From the NCBI GenBank assembly GCA_005223375.1, contig RXOD01003952.1, positions 1 to 34,904 of the forward strand: a stretch of DNA of 34,904 nucleotides, written 5' to 3'. Position 1 is the stretch's first letter. The number at the start of each line of letters is the position of its first letter. The DNA comes from Amoebophrya sp. AT5.2. Lineage: Eukaryota; Sar; Dinophyceae; Syndiniales; Amoebophryaceae. Below are positions 20,612-33,800 of the stretch, one piece after another. The notes below the pieces were generated by a model. The model was not told the DNA's origin and searched no databases. It was given only the letters and a program-made list of their open reading frames with translations. The translations under genes and the position numbers were made by a program.

Positions 20612-23600
20612 ATGCCTGCCTCCACCAACGCCTCGCGGGGGATAGCGCCCAAGAGCGACGACTCCGAGGATGATGATTGTGGGCGGGGGCAGCAGCCGCA
20701 TGCTGAACAGCCGGCTGGCGGCCGGAGCTCCGGGTCCGGCAATCGGAAGCGGCAGCGCGTCAAGAAGGACAGCCCGGAGGCCTCCCAGGCTCGCCCGGGG
20801 TCCGCTCAGAAGCAGAAGAAGAAGCACCGGTCGGACGGAGGTGGTCTGTTCAACAATTCTTCCCGCGGGTCCTCGTTCGCGTCGGCATCGTCGCTGAGAG
20901 GGGACCCGGGAGGAGCTCCGTCTGCGGCGGCAACGCGGGACGCACCGCCGGCAGCCGCGGCCAGCGCGGGCTCCTCGAGCTGCCGTCAAAAACCGCCGCT
21001 CTATTGCGAGAAAGAAGAGCAGTTCAATTTCGAGAAGGAAATTCTCAACGTGCACCAGCGGCGGCAGGAGGTGATCCACGCGAGCCCGGGCATAGCTTCT
21101 TCGTCCAAAAGCAGCCGCGGTCGGGGGAACGATCGCCACCCCGAAGCAGGGGGCTCGGCGGTGATCGATGACTTCTCGGACTCGCTCGACGCCTGGAAGG
21201 AGATCCTAGAGAACCGGCCCTGGCACACGATGAATGAGGACGACATGCGCAACATCTTGCAGTGCACCTGGATCGTCTCCACGAAGAAACAGCACGTGGC
21301 GGTCTACTACGAGCTGCTGCGTTGCCTGGGCAGCAAGCTGCACAGGCTCGCGCAGTTCGAAATCGAAAAGCGTCCTGCTACACTGGCGACAGACCTGAAG
21401 CTGGTCCGCGAACACCTGAGGAGCGTGAACATGGAGAAGTCTGCCGGAGAAAAAATAACCGAAATGAGGCTAAAGAGTTTGGTGCGAGACGCGTCCATGC
21501 CCCGCATGAAGACCCACCTGGAGCAGATCCAGCTGGGCCTGGAACTGGGGTTTTCACGCGAGTATTGTAAGGAGCACACCGCCGACGTGGAATTTCTCTA
21601 CGTGGCGTCGCTCGCGACGTACGTAAAGAACGCTCTTCCGCAGGAGTTGCACAGCAGCGTGTGTGACGCAAGTGCCGGAAATGCGCCCGGATCGAGCGAA
21701 GGCGAGGGGGCGACCACTGCAGCGTCTCCGGAAGGCGCTGTCGGCGGCGCTGCGCGATGTCTCGACGCCGCTGCGGGCGGAGCGGGGGCAGCAAACGACT
21801 TGTTTCTACAGTGCAACAAGGATGCAGGGCGCAAGGCACGCGATCTGTACGACAAGGCCGCGGAAGTTCTCGAGAGACTCGCAGCCTCCGCGGAGGGGCA
21901 GAAGCCTTTTGCTGCTAAAAATTTTCCTGCAGGAGCTGACGAGAACAGCTTCATGGAACAAGATGACATGGAGGGCGCAGGGGATGCCGACAGCTGTCCT
22001 GGCGTCTCCGACTGCGAGGACGCCGTGGAGCGCACCCCGCAGTGGGCCAAGGCGCTCGTCGCACGCACCGGCAATTTTTCCGGCTCGGGCACGTCGCTGG
22101 TGGCCGGGGGCGATGGGAGCGCGGCCGCGACGGGGCCGCTGCGACGGGTGGCGCGCGGCGACAAGGATTACGACACGATGGTCGAGTTTCGCGACTTCTT
22201 GCAGAAGCTGTTTGACGAAAAGAAAAGGCAGAACAGCCGGCGGGAGAGGAAGCTTTGCGAGGAGGACGACGAGTTCAGCGTGGTCACGCGCAATCCTCTA
22301 GATTTCTCAACATTTGACAGCAAAAAACCCTGGCTGGCCCGAGTTCTGCTTCTGCGGGACATTCCGAGCGAGATTGAGACCATGGCTGCTGGCGAAATTG
22401 TGCTTCTAATCCAATCGCTCCGCGAAGGCTTCGCGGCATTGGGGCGCGAAGAGCATTTTCCGAGGGAGGCGCTAGGAAAATATCAGGAAACTGTGCCCGA
22501 CTTCAGCGAGGTGAAGGAGATGCGGAAAAAAGTGCAGAACTACTTCCGAGTCAACGAGCGAGCACTCAAGCTGGACGATCAGCTGAAGGAAGAAAATTGC
22601 GTCGTGGAGGTGCTGCGCAACCTGACGACGTCAAAGGCGGGCGGCGGCACGGGCTACAGCGGAACCGGCACACAGGGTAAGAAAGTCCTAGTCTTCGGAC
22701 TACCGGACGAGCGGGACGCTGCAAACAGCGGCGGTACGAACATGACTCCGGTGGTGAGGAAAGTACTTTATTACGCATTTTTCATCGGAAACGTTTTTAC
22801 TTTTTTTCTTTCACTTCATCTCTTCCCGTTCCCTGATCGCCAACCCCCTTTTTTGTATGCCAGACCACGAAATTTGCCGTTGCTTCACACGGGAACGAGC
22901 CTGAGTTCGAGGTGCTGGAGACTGGTCTTCGGTTGGACGGCATGTATGTGGAGTTCACTCCTCCGGAGCGGTTCTACGAGAACTACGGGTCCTCCTCCGA
23001 GTGCACCTACTACAAGTGGGTCGCCGAGTCGGACATCAACGAGCGCGCGCGCAAGCTGCCGCAGGTGCTGGGCGACGGGGACCACCACGCCACGCATATC
23101 AAGCTGATCTTCGCGGAGGCCACCGACGAAGAGCCGGTCGAGATTGCGTTGAACAACCCGGCGGCGTACACTGCGGACAACATTTCCTACGTCGTCGTGT
23201 CGACGCAGCCCATCAACAGCGGATCCGGGGGGGGACAGCAGGAACCTCAGCACGTCGTGACCACGGGGGCGCAAGGACATCTCGAGACCGACGCGCCGTT
23301 CCGGCGGTTTCTGGTGCAGGTGGGCAAGGACATCACGCCGAAGCTGCCGACCGCGTTCACCGACGACCCGGAGGGCTTCATCGAGACGGGCGAGGTGCTC
23401 GCGCAGGTGGTGAGCACTTTTCTGCAGAACCGGTCCTCCAAGGTGAGCGTGAACGAGGTGCTGCGGCTGTACCCGGCCCTGCTGCACCTGTGCAGCCTGC
23501 GGCTGCTGGGCCTGGTTTCGCCGGACTTTCTGGGCGGGGTGAAGGCGTTCTGGGGCCACGCGCTGAAGCTGGAGGACCGCGACATCAACATGAGCAAGGA

Positions 23601-24675
23601 CGAGCGCGACCTGCGCGGCCGCCTGGTCAGCATCCTGTCCGAGGACCGGCGGCAGCTCCGCGTCACGGTGCTGTCCGCGAACGAGCTGGAACGGGTGAGC
23701 GAGTGGCTGGCGCTCACCAAGCACAAGATCGAGTACGTGTCGGTGGAAAAGTCCAACTTCGAGGCGACGATGAACCGGCTGCGCGGGATGCAGACGCACA
23801 GCACGATGATGTTCCTGCAGGTGGAAATCACCGCACCGCTGGACGCAGACCAGCTGCGGGGGCTGCTGCTGTGCGTCGCGCAGGCACCCTGCGTGCGGGT
23901 GCTGCTGCTGGAAAGCCCGCTGCTGGTGCAGACGCTGCAGGACAACGGCGCGGCAACGGAGCAGTACTACTCGCTGAGCCCGTTCTTGGAGATGCAGCAC
24001 TCCCTGGGGGCGGCGAAGAGCGGCCGGGGCGCCGGAGAGAAGGGAAGCACGGTGTACAAGAAAAACACGGCGGTGGGAGCACTGGCGCACGAGCTGAACG
24101 GGTGCACGCGGGGACCAGCGGGGAAAGATGGTGCCGGGGGCACGGTAGTGGAGGACGAGGGGGAAGATGAAGGCTGGCAGAGAGGGCACGATTTGGAACG
24201 AGCCTGGATCGACGAGCAGGTTCTGGCTGAGGTGGAAGAAAAACTGGAAAAGGCACACGCGTGGTTCGATGAAGTTGAGAACTGGCGGAAGGACCCTACA
24301 ACTTTGATGCCACGGGACAAGACCGGTGAGGGATCCTCGTTCGGCGGCGTTGCCGCCTGCTGGAGTGGCGCAGCCGGAGGCCACTTCATGCCCACGTGGA
24401 AGAGGGCGTTCTGCTACCTGGTGGCGCCGGACGTGCGGGCCACCGTGAAAATCCTGTCGGACAGGATTCCGTGGGTGCGCGAGGTCGACGGGGAGTTCCC
24501 AGACCAGGTGCGCGAGCTCGAGCATGTCGTCCTTGAGGAAGTGATCGCCGACGAGGAAGACGGGGAGGCCAGTGAAGACCCGGACGCACTGATGGGTGGT
24601 GGAGCAGCACGCGATGATGCAAACTTGCCGCATCACGCAAACAACTTTTCTCCCGAGAACAAAAGGTTGGAGTAA
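20612..24675 (+). CDS. Gene B: large protein of unknown function, two exons
   Basis: Join of 20612-22753 and 22864-24675, 1,317 residues. The ATG is fixed by an in-frame TAA 12 bases upstream. Residues 1-120 are low-complexity, with an acidic patch (DDSEDDD, 15-22) and two basic clusters (RKRQRVKK near 45-52, KQKKKHR near 67-73) that could be nuclear signals. A helical region (about 185-350), a Gly/Ala/Glu-rich linker (about 350-400), an acidic linker and a second charged helical region follow. The second exon encodes mixed alpha/beta sequence with alternating hydrophobic strands (MMFLQVEITAP, CVRVLLLESPL), which might be a degenerate AAA-like fold, but no Walker motif is present. Exon 2 uses almost only G/C-ending codons. 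I recognise no family. It sits 188 bp before gene C and may be spliced to it. Confidence 0.8.
22754..22863 (+). other. Intron of gene B
   Basis: 110 nt, phase 0. The donor GTGAGG follows a Val codon and the acceptor is TATGCCAG before ACCACG. The interior is markedly T-rich (a long stretch at about 22792-22830 plus another near 22848-22855) in contrast with the GC-rich exons. Both flanking frames are open up to the junction and close in the intron. Confidence 0.88.
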
Positions 24676-24863
24676 ACATTGCTTTGGCTTTCTGTCATTA
24701 AACCCGGGCTTGGCTGCTGCAGTAGTTTAAGTTTCTTTAAATCTCACCCTAAGTGGTTGATCATCTGAACGTAGTGTACGCGAGGTTCGACGCCCGCAAT
24801 TCACCGCCTGACATAGAGAATGACAGAAAGAAATGTCCTACACAAAGGTTGCATGGTGCCGAC
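24676..24863. other. Short spacer between genes B and C, or an intron
   Basis: 188 bp, AT-richer than its flanks, with attaaa at 24698-24703 that could act as a weak polyadenylation signal for gene B. The frame of gene C is open back to a TAA at 24750-24752 but has no ATG before 24864. A GT at 24666 (AAAAG|GTTGGA) and an AG at 24825-24826 (GACAG|AAAG) would give a 161-nt phase-2 intron joining B and C in frame. Confidence 0.5.
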
Positions 24864-27800
24864 ATGACGTTGTCCAATGGCACTGCCGACGCAGCTTCCG
24901 GCGTGAACGTACTTTCGGAGAGCACCGCCAGTGCCAGAGGTTTTCAGGGGCAATGCGCCAGCCGCATCGCTCGACAGCAGCGGGAGGAAGCCGCGAAGAA
25001 GCGCGAGCCGCTGACAGTGGTGCTGCGCAACACGCGACTGTTTGCGGAGATCAAGAAAGTGTACGCCCTGGTGGAGAAATGCCTGCAGAAGCGCGTGCGG
25101 CTGATCATCGTGGAGCCCGAGCCGTACCCGGACCTCCGCATCTTGGAGCTCAAGTGTGCGCCGTGCGAAACGACCCTTTCCGATGTGGACCTCCCCGACC
25201 TGCACGACACCAGCCTCGACGTGGTTTGCGAGCCGCTCTTCCTCCACGTACGGTTGAACAGCGAGCAGGCAGCGACCGACGTCGAACAGGAGCTACAGAA
25301 GGTGGTGCCAGCGAACACGCGCGACGACGTCACGGTGGCGCTGGCCGCGCTGCGTCTGGTCTTCGGGTCGAGCGTGATGCCAAGGATGCAGAAGTCGACG
25401 GACGACCGACTCGCCGAGCTCGTGCACGACGTTTTCGCGCGCAAGAGCAGCGAAGCGGTGAAGACGGTCGCGAACTTGCTCTCGTCGGGCTTGCCGGAGT
25501 GCACGCAGGCGGTGGTGCGCGGCGTCTGTGAGTGTTCGGAGGCCTTCGCGAGTCGCGTGAACAATTCGCGCCCATGGGCTAAAATTCGAACGACATTTGC
25601 GGCGAATCTGGGCCGCGTACTCGGGCGTTTGGTGCGGAGACAGCACGAATTGGCCAGTGCGGGGCTACCCGCGCAGAGCGCCGGATCAAGCGCTCCGGCT
25701 GTTTGTGCTTCCCGCGTGGTCGCGACTCCCCGCTCCGCCAGCTTCGAAGACTTTGTGCTCTTCTCGCCGGCGTTTCGCGCGCTTCCGCAGCAAGACCGCG
25801 TTCGCGTGTGGCTGCGGTACATCGATCGGGGGGTTCGGGAGGTCTTTTCCTCGCGCGGCACTGAGGAACCGGTGTTGGGACCCGGTGCAGACGGCAATGC
25901 TCTGGCCGCACAATCTTGTGGCGGGAAGAAGCACGAGAACGTCACTGACCATCTGCCGAGTTTGGAGGCGGTATTTGCGGAGCAGTGCGAGCTGGGTTTG
26001 AGCAACGTGAAGGCGAACAGCCTGAGAGCGGTTCTTGAGGAGACCTTTCCGGGCGCGAAGCGGAAGAACGCGAGCAGAAACGGAGCGCCCCCCGCGCCGT
26101 GCTACGTCGCGCCGAACCTGGAGAGCCACCACCGCCGCGAAGAAGACCTCGTGAAGCTGGCCGTGAAGGCACTGGACTGGCCGCTGGAGCAATTCGCGAC
26201 GTCGTGGGTTGACTCGGCGGACATATCGAACGCAAGCCTGATGAAGTCGCTGCTCGCCTCGCCGGACCGGCTGCAAATTCTGTTCTCCTTCTCCCCCGAG
26301 AAAATCGTGAAGTTTGGCGACGGCGAACTGCGACTGCAGAAGGGTAGTCGACCGAGCAGCGGATCATCATGGCACCAGCACAACTGGGGCCAGGCGATCT
26401 GCGAGGCGGAGGCTGCGGAAGGGGAAAGCTTGAACCAGGCGGAAGCGCGGCTCATCCTTACGGAACTGGGGAGAGACGTGTGCAGCCTGCAGGGGTTCTT
26501 CGCGACGCGTGCGCCGCGGGTCGCGAGATCGTCGACGGAAGACGAGGATGACTTCCAGGACGTGGTCACCGCGGGTGAAGAGGATGCCGAGATGCACGAC
26601 GCAGGTGCTAACCCGGCTGACGCCCCCACGACTTACGTCAAGGTCAGGCCGCTCATTCAGAACGAGATTTGCCGCGCGAAATTCGCTTGCGTCAAGTGGC
26701 TGCTGCGCACGAATCTGCCGTGGTCGCAGGTTGGCGCCTTCGAGGAGATTTGCGGCCCGCTGGACGATGAGGAGCTCTCCCTCTTGCTGAAATACAAGGT
26801 GAAGCTGGTGGCGCACGAGCGCAAGGACGTCGTGCAGCGCGTGCTGTCGTTGCTGATTTCCCGCGACGAGCCGATCAGCATTTTGTCCGAGTTGAGCGAC
26901 GTCCGCAACTACCTGCTGCACGAAAAGTTTCAGAGTCTGGCCATCCCAGATCATACCGCTAATACCACCGCTCCTCCGCTTCTTCCGCCTGTCGTTGGCG
27001 CGGCCTTCATACAGTTCTTGTACAACGCCGAGCGGCAGCAGGACTTCCGGGACCAGAAGACGGCGAAAAGTCTCTGGACGGGGCCGCTGAAAAGTTTTTG
27101 CCTGCAACTCTTGCAGCTGAAGGAGGAAGGCGCGAGTGCGCTGAAGCGGTGTCAGGTACCGGCCGGGACGCGGCTGTCAGCTGCAGCGCTCGTCGCCATC
27201 TTGGACCGCGCCCCCTCGAAAGACATGGAAAACGTTCTGCAGGTGGTCGTGGACCGGTTTCTCGACAAGGTGTCCGTTGGTGCGAATCTTGAGGAGGGGG
27301 AAAACATGCGTGCACCGAACGCGTTCGCCAACCAGGCGCTTGTCAAGGGAGAAGGCAACGCGTCGAGCAACTCCGGGGGCTCGAATCCGGAGCTTGTGCA
27401 GCAGTCGTCGGCGGGATGCCTCGCCGCGGTGCTCAATGTGCTGAATGGACATATCAACACGCGGCGATTCGTGGTGCCGCTCCTCGAGAGCTGGGTCGCG
27501 AGCCAGGCAAAATCGTCGCGCGTATTTCCCGATGCGACTGCAGCAACTCTGCAACAAAATGCACGGGATCCAGCGATCGCGTGCCTTTTCCAGTGTCTGG
27601 TGGCCCGGAATCTTTCACCGTGGATATCGCTGTTTTGCCACGGCGGCGGGCGCGACGAAGAGGAGCAGGCGGAACGGACTTACAGCGGGTCTTCGTCGTC
27701 CTCGGCTGATAGCGACCGCGCTAACGCCGCCATGAACCGGAGTCCGGACCAGGTGGCGCCTCCATCGAGCATCGAGCTTCCCATCGATAGTTCGGAACAG

Positions 27801-30800
27801 ATTCGTGCCCTGTACATCAAGTACTTCCGAGATCGGAAGACGGGCTACGACTGCGATCTTCACCGTAAGTTCCTCAAGGACGAAAGCCGCCTCGCGATCT
27901 TGAAGGATCTACGAAAGGGGGATGCCGGATCTGACCAGGGCGGACGTGATGGGCAACGCGACCAAAATTCCGCGGCTACATCGACGGGCGGACATCGCAG
28001 CTTGTATTGGCATTGCTGGGCCCATTTTCCGACAAGTCCGTTTCAGAACTGCTTTTTGCCGGGCTACGCAGAGCGCGATAGTTTCAAAGCGGTCCTGCAG
28101 GACGATGTAACGAATTTTCTGGGGCGCTGCAAAGAGCACGAGCAGTTTCTGTCTACGTTCGCGAACTACCTGGTGCGGCCGGAATCTCTGAAGCGATCCG
28201 TCTACAACGTGTTTGCGAGTTCAGACGTCGGCTGGTTTCATTCTTCCGGCACCCAAAGAACATGCGAAATCACCGAAGTCTCGCTCCTGATCGGACAAGA
28301 GGGCAGTAAAACGTATCCGCCATATTTTTTGCGGTGGCACTACCGGCCGTTGTCTGAGCAGCTGAAGAAGAAAGTGCTCAAGGAGGTCAAAAACGTCAAC
28401 GTGACGGAAAACTTGGTGCCGCGATTCGGTCCACGTGTGACAGAAGGGGCATCGATCTCAACAATCCGACACAACTTGGAACTCATCCTTGGCTGGGCGG
28501 AGAGCGGTATCCAAGCAGGTCGGCGGAGAGCGGTTTCCAATATAGGGACGGTTTCCGCGCAGGTTGACAACGATCGCACGTTTATGGGCTTCATTCTAAT
28601 CGCCTGGTTCGCCGGATTGGGTTTCACGAAAGCAGATCTGGAGGGGATGGTCGCGCCGGCAGACAAAACTTTGCTAACGTCGTTTTGGTCTCAACTCGTT
28701 GGCCACAACCAGAATTCCGCTCAGTGTCGCAGCTGGATGATTTACACGGGCTGCTATCCGACGTATGTGGATTTGAGCTGGCGCGACGAAAATTCCTCAG
28801 AAGTGCCGCTTTTCGAGCCTCGCAAGGAGTCGGCCAATGTCACGCTGCAGCGCGTCAACGCGGTAATTGAGCATCTGCGGTTAGACACGCAAATGGGTGT
28901 ATTGCAGTACGAGGACTTGGTGTGTGAAGTGGAAGACGAGCGCGGGAATGTGGAGCTCAAAGCAGGAAACAGACTCAAATCATGCATGGAGGAATTGGCG
29001 CACGCCTGCGGGCGTCAGTTCGCGAAGGATACGCACAACCCGACCTTTGTCCAAGAGCAGGAGGGTAACAAAGAGCAGGAGGGTAAAAAGTACAAGACGG
29101 GCAACCTGGTCGAGCACTACTCCGTGGTGTCGGATTTTACACAGTATCTACGCAGCAAGAATATGCAGAACGGTCGGGTTGACGATGAAACCAAGCTCCG
29201 CTTCTCGCAATTCTTCCGTCAATTTTTCACGGGGCTTGCGGCTGCGTTTGGGAACGGCGAAAGCCAGACGAAGAAGCGTGAGTTGGCCGGCGCGATTGCC
29301 TTCGACACTTTTTTTCTGCTGTACGGGGTTATGTCCACAACGCGTGGATTCGAGCTGAGCGTGATCGCAGAAGAGATGCAAAAGTTCGGCCTGCAGAGCG
29401 GAAGCCAAGCGCACGCTGAAGTAGTGTGGCTGATGCAAAACGTGTGGTCTAAGGGCCAATTGGCGCAGAGCTTCAGCGAAATATTGCCACGCCTAAAGGC
29501 GATGTCGTCCCAGGTTCCGCCGCTTCAGCTAGAACGAGCGAAGGACGCGAAAACGCCTTTCATCGGGCAAGTCACTGCAGAGGCAGATGCCGGTTTTAAA
29601 GGAGCCTTGTTCGACAACAAACAGCCCGCGTACCTGAAACACCGCAACTTCTCCCTCGACGATTTACTCAAGACGCCCCGGGGGAAGGACAAAGACAAGC
29701 GCAAGAACGTGTCCGCCAGCTCCGCGTCGCAGGCGCAACAACACCAAGGCACCAGCGGCGGAAACTTCCCGCGTGACGGAGCCAAGAGGCGCGCACGCCC
29801 TGTGTACGCGCACGGCTCCGCTGCGCCTCTTTACGAAGACCAAGCTGAGAGCGCTGCTGCGGAAAACGCGCGTGCGGCGGAGCTGCAGGAGAATCACGAG
29901 AGCGGCACGGAGTCCGACGCTGATGAAGAGCCGAGCTACTTTCACGAGAATTGCAAGCCCGCGAACGACGGCAGCCGGTTTGCGCGCCGTCCACGGCACT
30001 TCATGCAGATCAGCGGCGAAGTCGTCCCACTGTCGACGCGGAATTCCAAGTGCCCGATCCGGCTGATCCGGTGCCAGGACTTCTTGGCGTGCGACTCACG
30101 CGGCAGCATGTACAAATACAGCGAGCTGAAGGTGCGCGCGGGGCTGCAGCCGGTGCTCGAGACAGTCCCGTCGGACGAGACCGCGGCGTGCGGCCAGGCC
30201 GTTTTCCGTATGCACCCGTCCGGAAAATGCTCCAGCGGGCACGATCATGGGGAACACGCTTCCGGCCAAAGTAAAAAATCGCGGAGAAATGCGGCTGCGG
30301 CCGCTTTCGCAGATGGGAGCGGGTCGCGCTACGGCGTGGGCGCTGGGCTTGCGGGGGCCACCACTGGAGCAGTGGAGGGAGTCGTAGGGGCCGGCGGCGC
30401 GCCAGGCGCCCTTGGCGCGGCTGCGGGTAGCGTTCCGACGGAATCACTGAAGAAGATCCAGAAAGTGTTCGCGCGCAACGGGGACGCCTGGGATTTTATC
30501 GATCAGCAGCCCCCGCTGACGGTCGTGCAGGAGTCCACTTTTCACATGGTCAAGGCGCTCACGGGAGCCTGGATTCCGTTTTTTGGCAACACGCCGGCAT
30601 TCGCGCTCGAGACGAACACACACCCGAAGGACACAATTGTGTGCACGTTGCACGGAGGAAAGCTGTTTGGTCTCGACCTGAACGAGGCCGTGTTGCAAGT
30701 ACTGCACCTGCTCTTCTTCGCCAGCTACCGGCAGGCTTTCGCCGATGGCGGTGAGGAATTCCACACTCGTGCCACTGGGAAAGGGTGGCGCGTCGCCGAG

Positions 30801-33800
30801 AACGCCGATTTTCTCTCCGCGCGCGATGACGATGCAGCACAGCGGTCACGGCTCGCAGCCGTGGTTGCCGCGATGCTGTCGCGTGATAAGGAACACCAGA
30901 AGCTTTTCCTTGCCTACATGCACGCGGAGCGGCGGTGCTGCCAAATCATGAAGAAAACGGTCCTACACATGCAGAAGTCGAACACGCGAGGGCAAACAGT
31001 GCGTGAAGTGCTTCTCAACGTGTTGAAAGAGGACGAAACCGAGCAAGCGCGGCCAAACAGCATGCACAACTGTTTCAACGAAGAGGGGGCGCCAGCTGCC
31101 AACGGCGACATGAATGCGCACGAAGAGCAGCACCCCTCTGCTGGTCCCCCCAGTGGTTCCTGTAATGGTTTTGTCGCCCTGTTGTGCAACGAGGCCAACA
31201 GCGGTAATCTCACGCCCACGGGGCAGCAGCTGACGCGGCTGTTTTCCGATCTGCAGCAAAGCAACATTGAAGTAGCCCGGCTGCAGTTGCACAACTTTTT
31301 GAAGAGCGCCTGCGAGTCCGTGCCCACTCATCCGATGGCGGCTGGGACATTAACCGCCGACGCTCTCCACCGAGTGTCGTGGCCGAACCACAAGACGTTC
31401 CAGCACCACGTGGTGACGAAACGGAAGTACCTGCAGCGGTCCGAGTATGTGCTGCGCAACGCGGAGCGGAGCGACGGCGTCCGCGCCCTCGACGTGATCT
31501 GGGACCGCGACTGGTCCGACAGCGAGTCCGAGTCGGAGCACGGAGACGACGATCTGCAGCGGCGGGAGGTGCCGCAGCGCGACGGTGGTTTCGAGATGAA
31601 CCAGCAGTCCGACCCCGTCGACGACGAGGCGAGCTTCCGGCCCGAGGATGCAGAATTCGACCTGAGGAACGGCAGCGGGAAAAGCGAGTTCGGCCTCCAG
31701 CGCGACAGGAAGTACAAGGACACCGACTTCGACCGGCCGGACGACTACGGCGCGAAGTCGAACCTGTTCCCCACGGGGGAGGGCTGCGGGTACGGGCGGC
31801 CGATCGCGTCGCCGTTCGTGGTGGGTAACATTTGGGAGGGCGACCCGCCCTTCTACTTCATCCCGGTGGAGCGCGAGAAGCTGAAGATCCAGTACACGGA
31901 CGGGGACGGCCTTCTGCTGGGGTACGCGCTGCACAAGTCCGTGCTGGACGAGCTTTTTTCTCACTGCGCGCCGGGGGCGACGTGCGGTGCCACCGGGGGC
32001 CACGACGACCACGAGCGCGGTGCCGCGCCGCCGGCCTCGCCGAGAGCGGACCGGCAGCACGTCGTGCAGCTGAAGCAGCTGCGCGAGAACCTGCTGCCCT
32101 GGATCGCGAACGTGCTGCGGTCGCCGTTGCCGCAGGACATGAAGACGTGGTTTCTGAAAAAGCTCGAGACGCAGAACTCCACCGACGGCCCGCCGCCGCT
32201 GGACAAGCGGCACGTGAACCTGTCGATCATTTTCTACTGCCTGCTGCGCGGGTGCCCGGCCGACACGGACTTCGCGAAGGAGAAGAAGAAGAGCTTCGAG
32301 AGCGCGTGGCAGCTGAGCCCCGAGATCGAGGCGTGCATCCTGCGCGCGTCCAAGCAGTTCGGGGTCTATCCCTGCCGCGGCGACACTCTCTCCCTGCTGA
32401 AGGACTGCGGCTTCCAGAACATCGCGGTGCTCGACTACTCCAAGGAGCTGCACCAGCACGGGATGAACAAGATGAAGGACCGCATCTACCTGGACATCAT
32501 CTCCAAGTTCGACATGTACTGCATCATCGTGTACGTGCGCGGCATCGTGACCGTGCCCAACATTCTGCTAAAGTGGATCGCGGAGTACACGCGGCACAAC
32601 CCGTGGCGCTTCGTCTACCTCGAGGGGCTCGACATCACGTGGAACTGGAGCGAGAACCGCGACCGCTGCGTCTGCGAGTTCGCGAACCCGAACCCCGCGC
32701 ACCGGATCCAGGAGCTCTCCGACGTGCTGCTGGACGCCCAGATCCGAAGCCTGCGGCCCACGCACGAGGGCGACTACAGCGAGGTGGTGGAGTCCATCCC
32801 GCAAGCGGCGCAGATCGGCAGCGCGCCGCAGCTGCTGGACTTCCTGCGGAAGCACCTGAAAAACTGCGAGGAGCGGGACCTGTTCCTGGGGGCGGCACCA
32901 GGCGCGAAGGACGAGGGGGGAAATCCAAAGAACAAGACCCAGCACGCGCAGCAGCGCGGACCGAGCGCGGTGACGCGGCAGCGGCTGCGCTCGGTGATGA
33001 ATGGCGATTTTCGCGAGACCATGGACAAGAACATCCTGGAGCCGGACCCGGACGAGCGGCCGCCGGACATCTGCCTCGTGTCCCCGCCGGGCAGCGGCAA
33101 GACGCACCACATGGACCGCATGAAGAGCAGCTTCGCCAACCGCCCCAACGTGCAGGTGCACGGTTTCGACTGCTCGGCCGACGTGCTGGTCACCTCCACG
33201 CTCGCGTCGCAGTTGAGCAAGCACTTGCGGGGCGGCGGGAAGCAGGAGGCAGGAAGTGAAAGTGGTGCCCGGGAGCAGGACGCGTTTGTTGGTGCCGCGG
33301 CACCGGATCCGGTCGACATGGAGGTCGACGAGGAAGCGGGTCCGGTGCGAAGCACGGGCACGTCGCAGATGGCCGGGGGGAAAACGATGTCGCGCAACAT
33401 CTACATCCTCGACGAGTACCACTTTTTGACCGAGGACCACAAGCGCGAGCTGTTCACCTGGCGGCGCGAAAACTCGGGCAGCACCCAGATCGTCTTGATC
33501 GCCAACCGCATCGATTCGCGGGACCGCCAGAAAATGAAGGACGAGTACCAAGCCGGCGGCAGAAGTACAGCAGTGGCCTCTTCGGGTTCGTCGTCGGCTT
33601 CGTCCGCGGCGGACCGCGCTGCCACTTCCGCCTCCGCGACCTCTGCCCCAGCAGCACACCAGTCTGCGACTCGGTCCGGCTTCCTCCTCGTCGAGACCCG
33701 ACTGACGCGGAAGATCGTCGACGAGTACATGGAGAAGAACAACCTGACGGACCCAGGCACCCGGGACGCGATCTTGAAGTGGATATTGTCCTCCCGCCTC

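Noticed and set aside
22643..22700. P-loop-like GTGTQGKK in gene B
   Set aside because: It lacks the Ser/Thr after Lys, sits in a Gly-rich linker and has no Walker B partner.
22885..24636. 583-codon open frame on the - strand
   Set aside because: Mirror of gene B exon 2, caused by the same third-position bias. The sense strand has a clear intron and coherent composition.
28288..28310. LLIGQEGSKT in gene C resembling the GDEGGSKT Walker A of gene A
   Set aside because: One residue short for a Walker A, and the surrounding sequence shows no AAA lead-in or Walker B. Probably chance.
31350..33259. 369-codon - strand frame (31350-32459) and 475-codon + frame (31832-33259)
   Set aside because: Both are shadows of gene C in other phases, rich in Arg, Ala and Gly, without plausible starts or domains.
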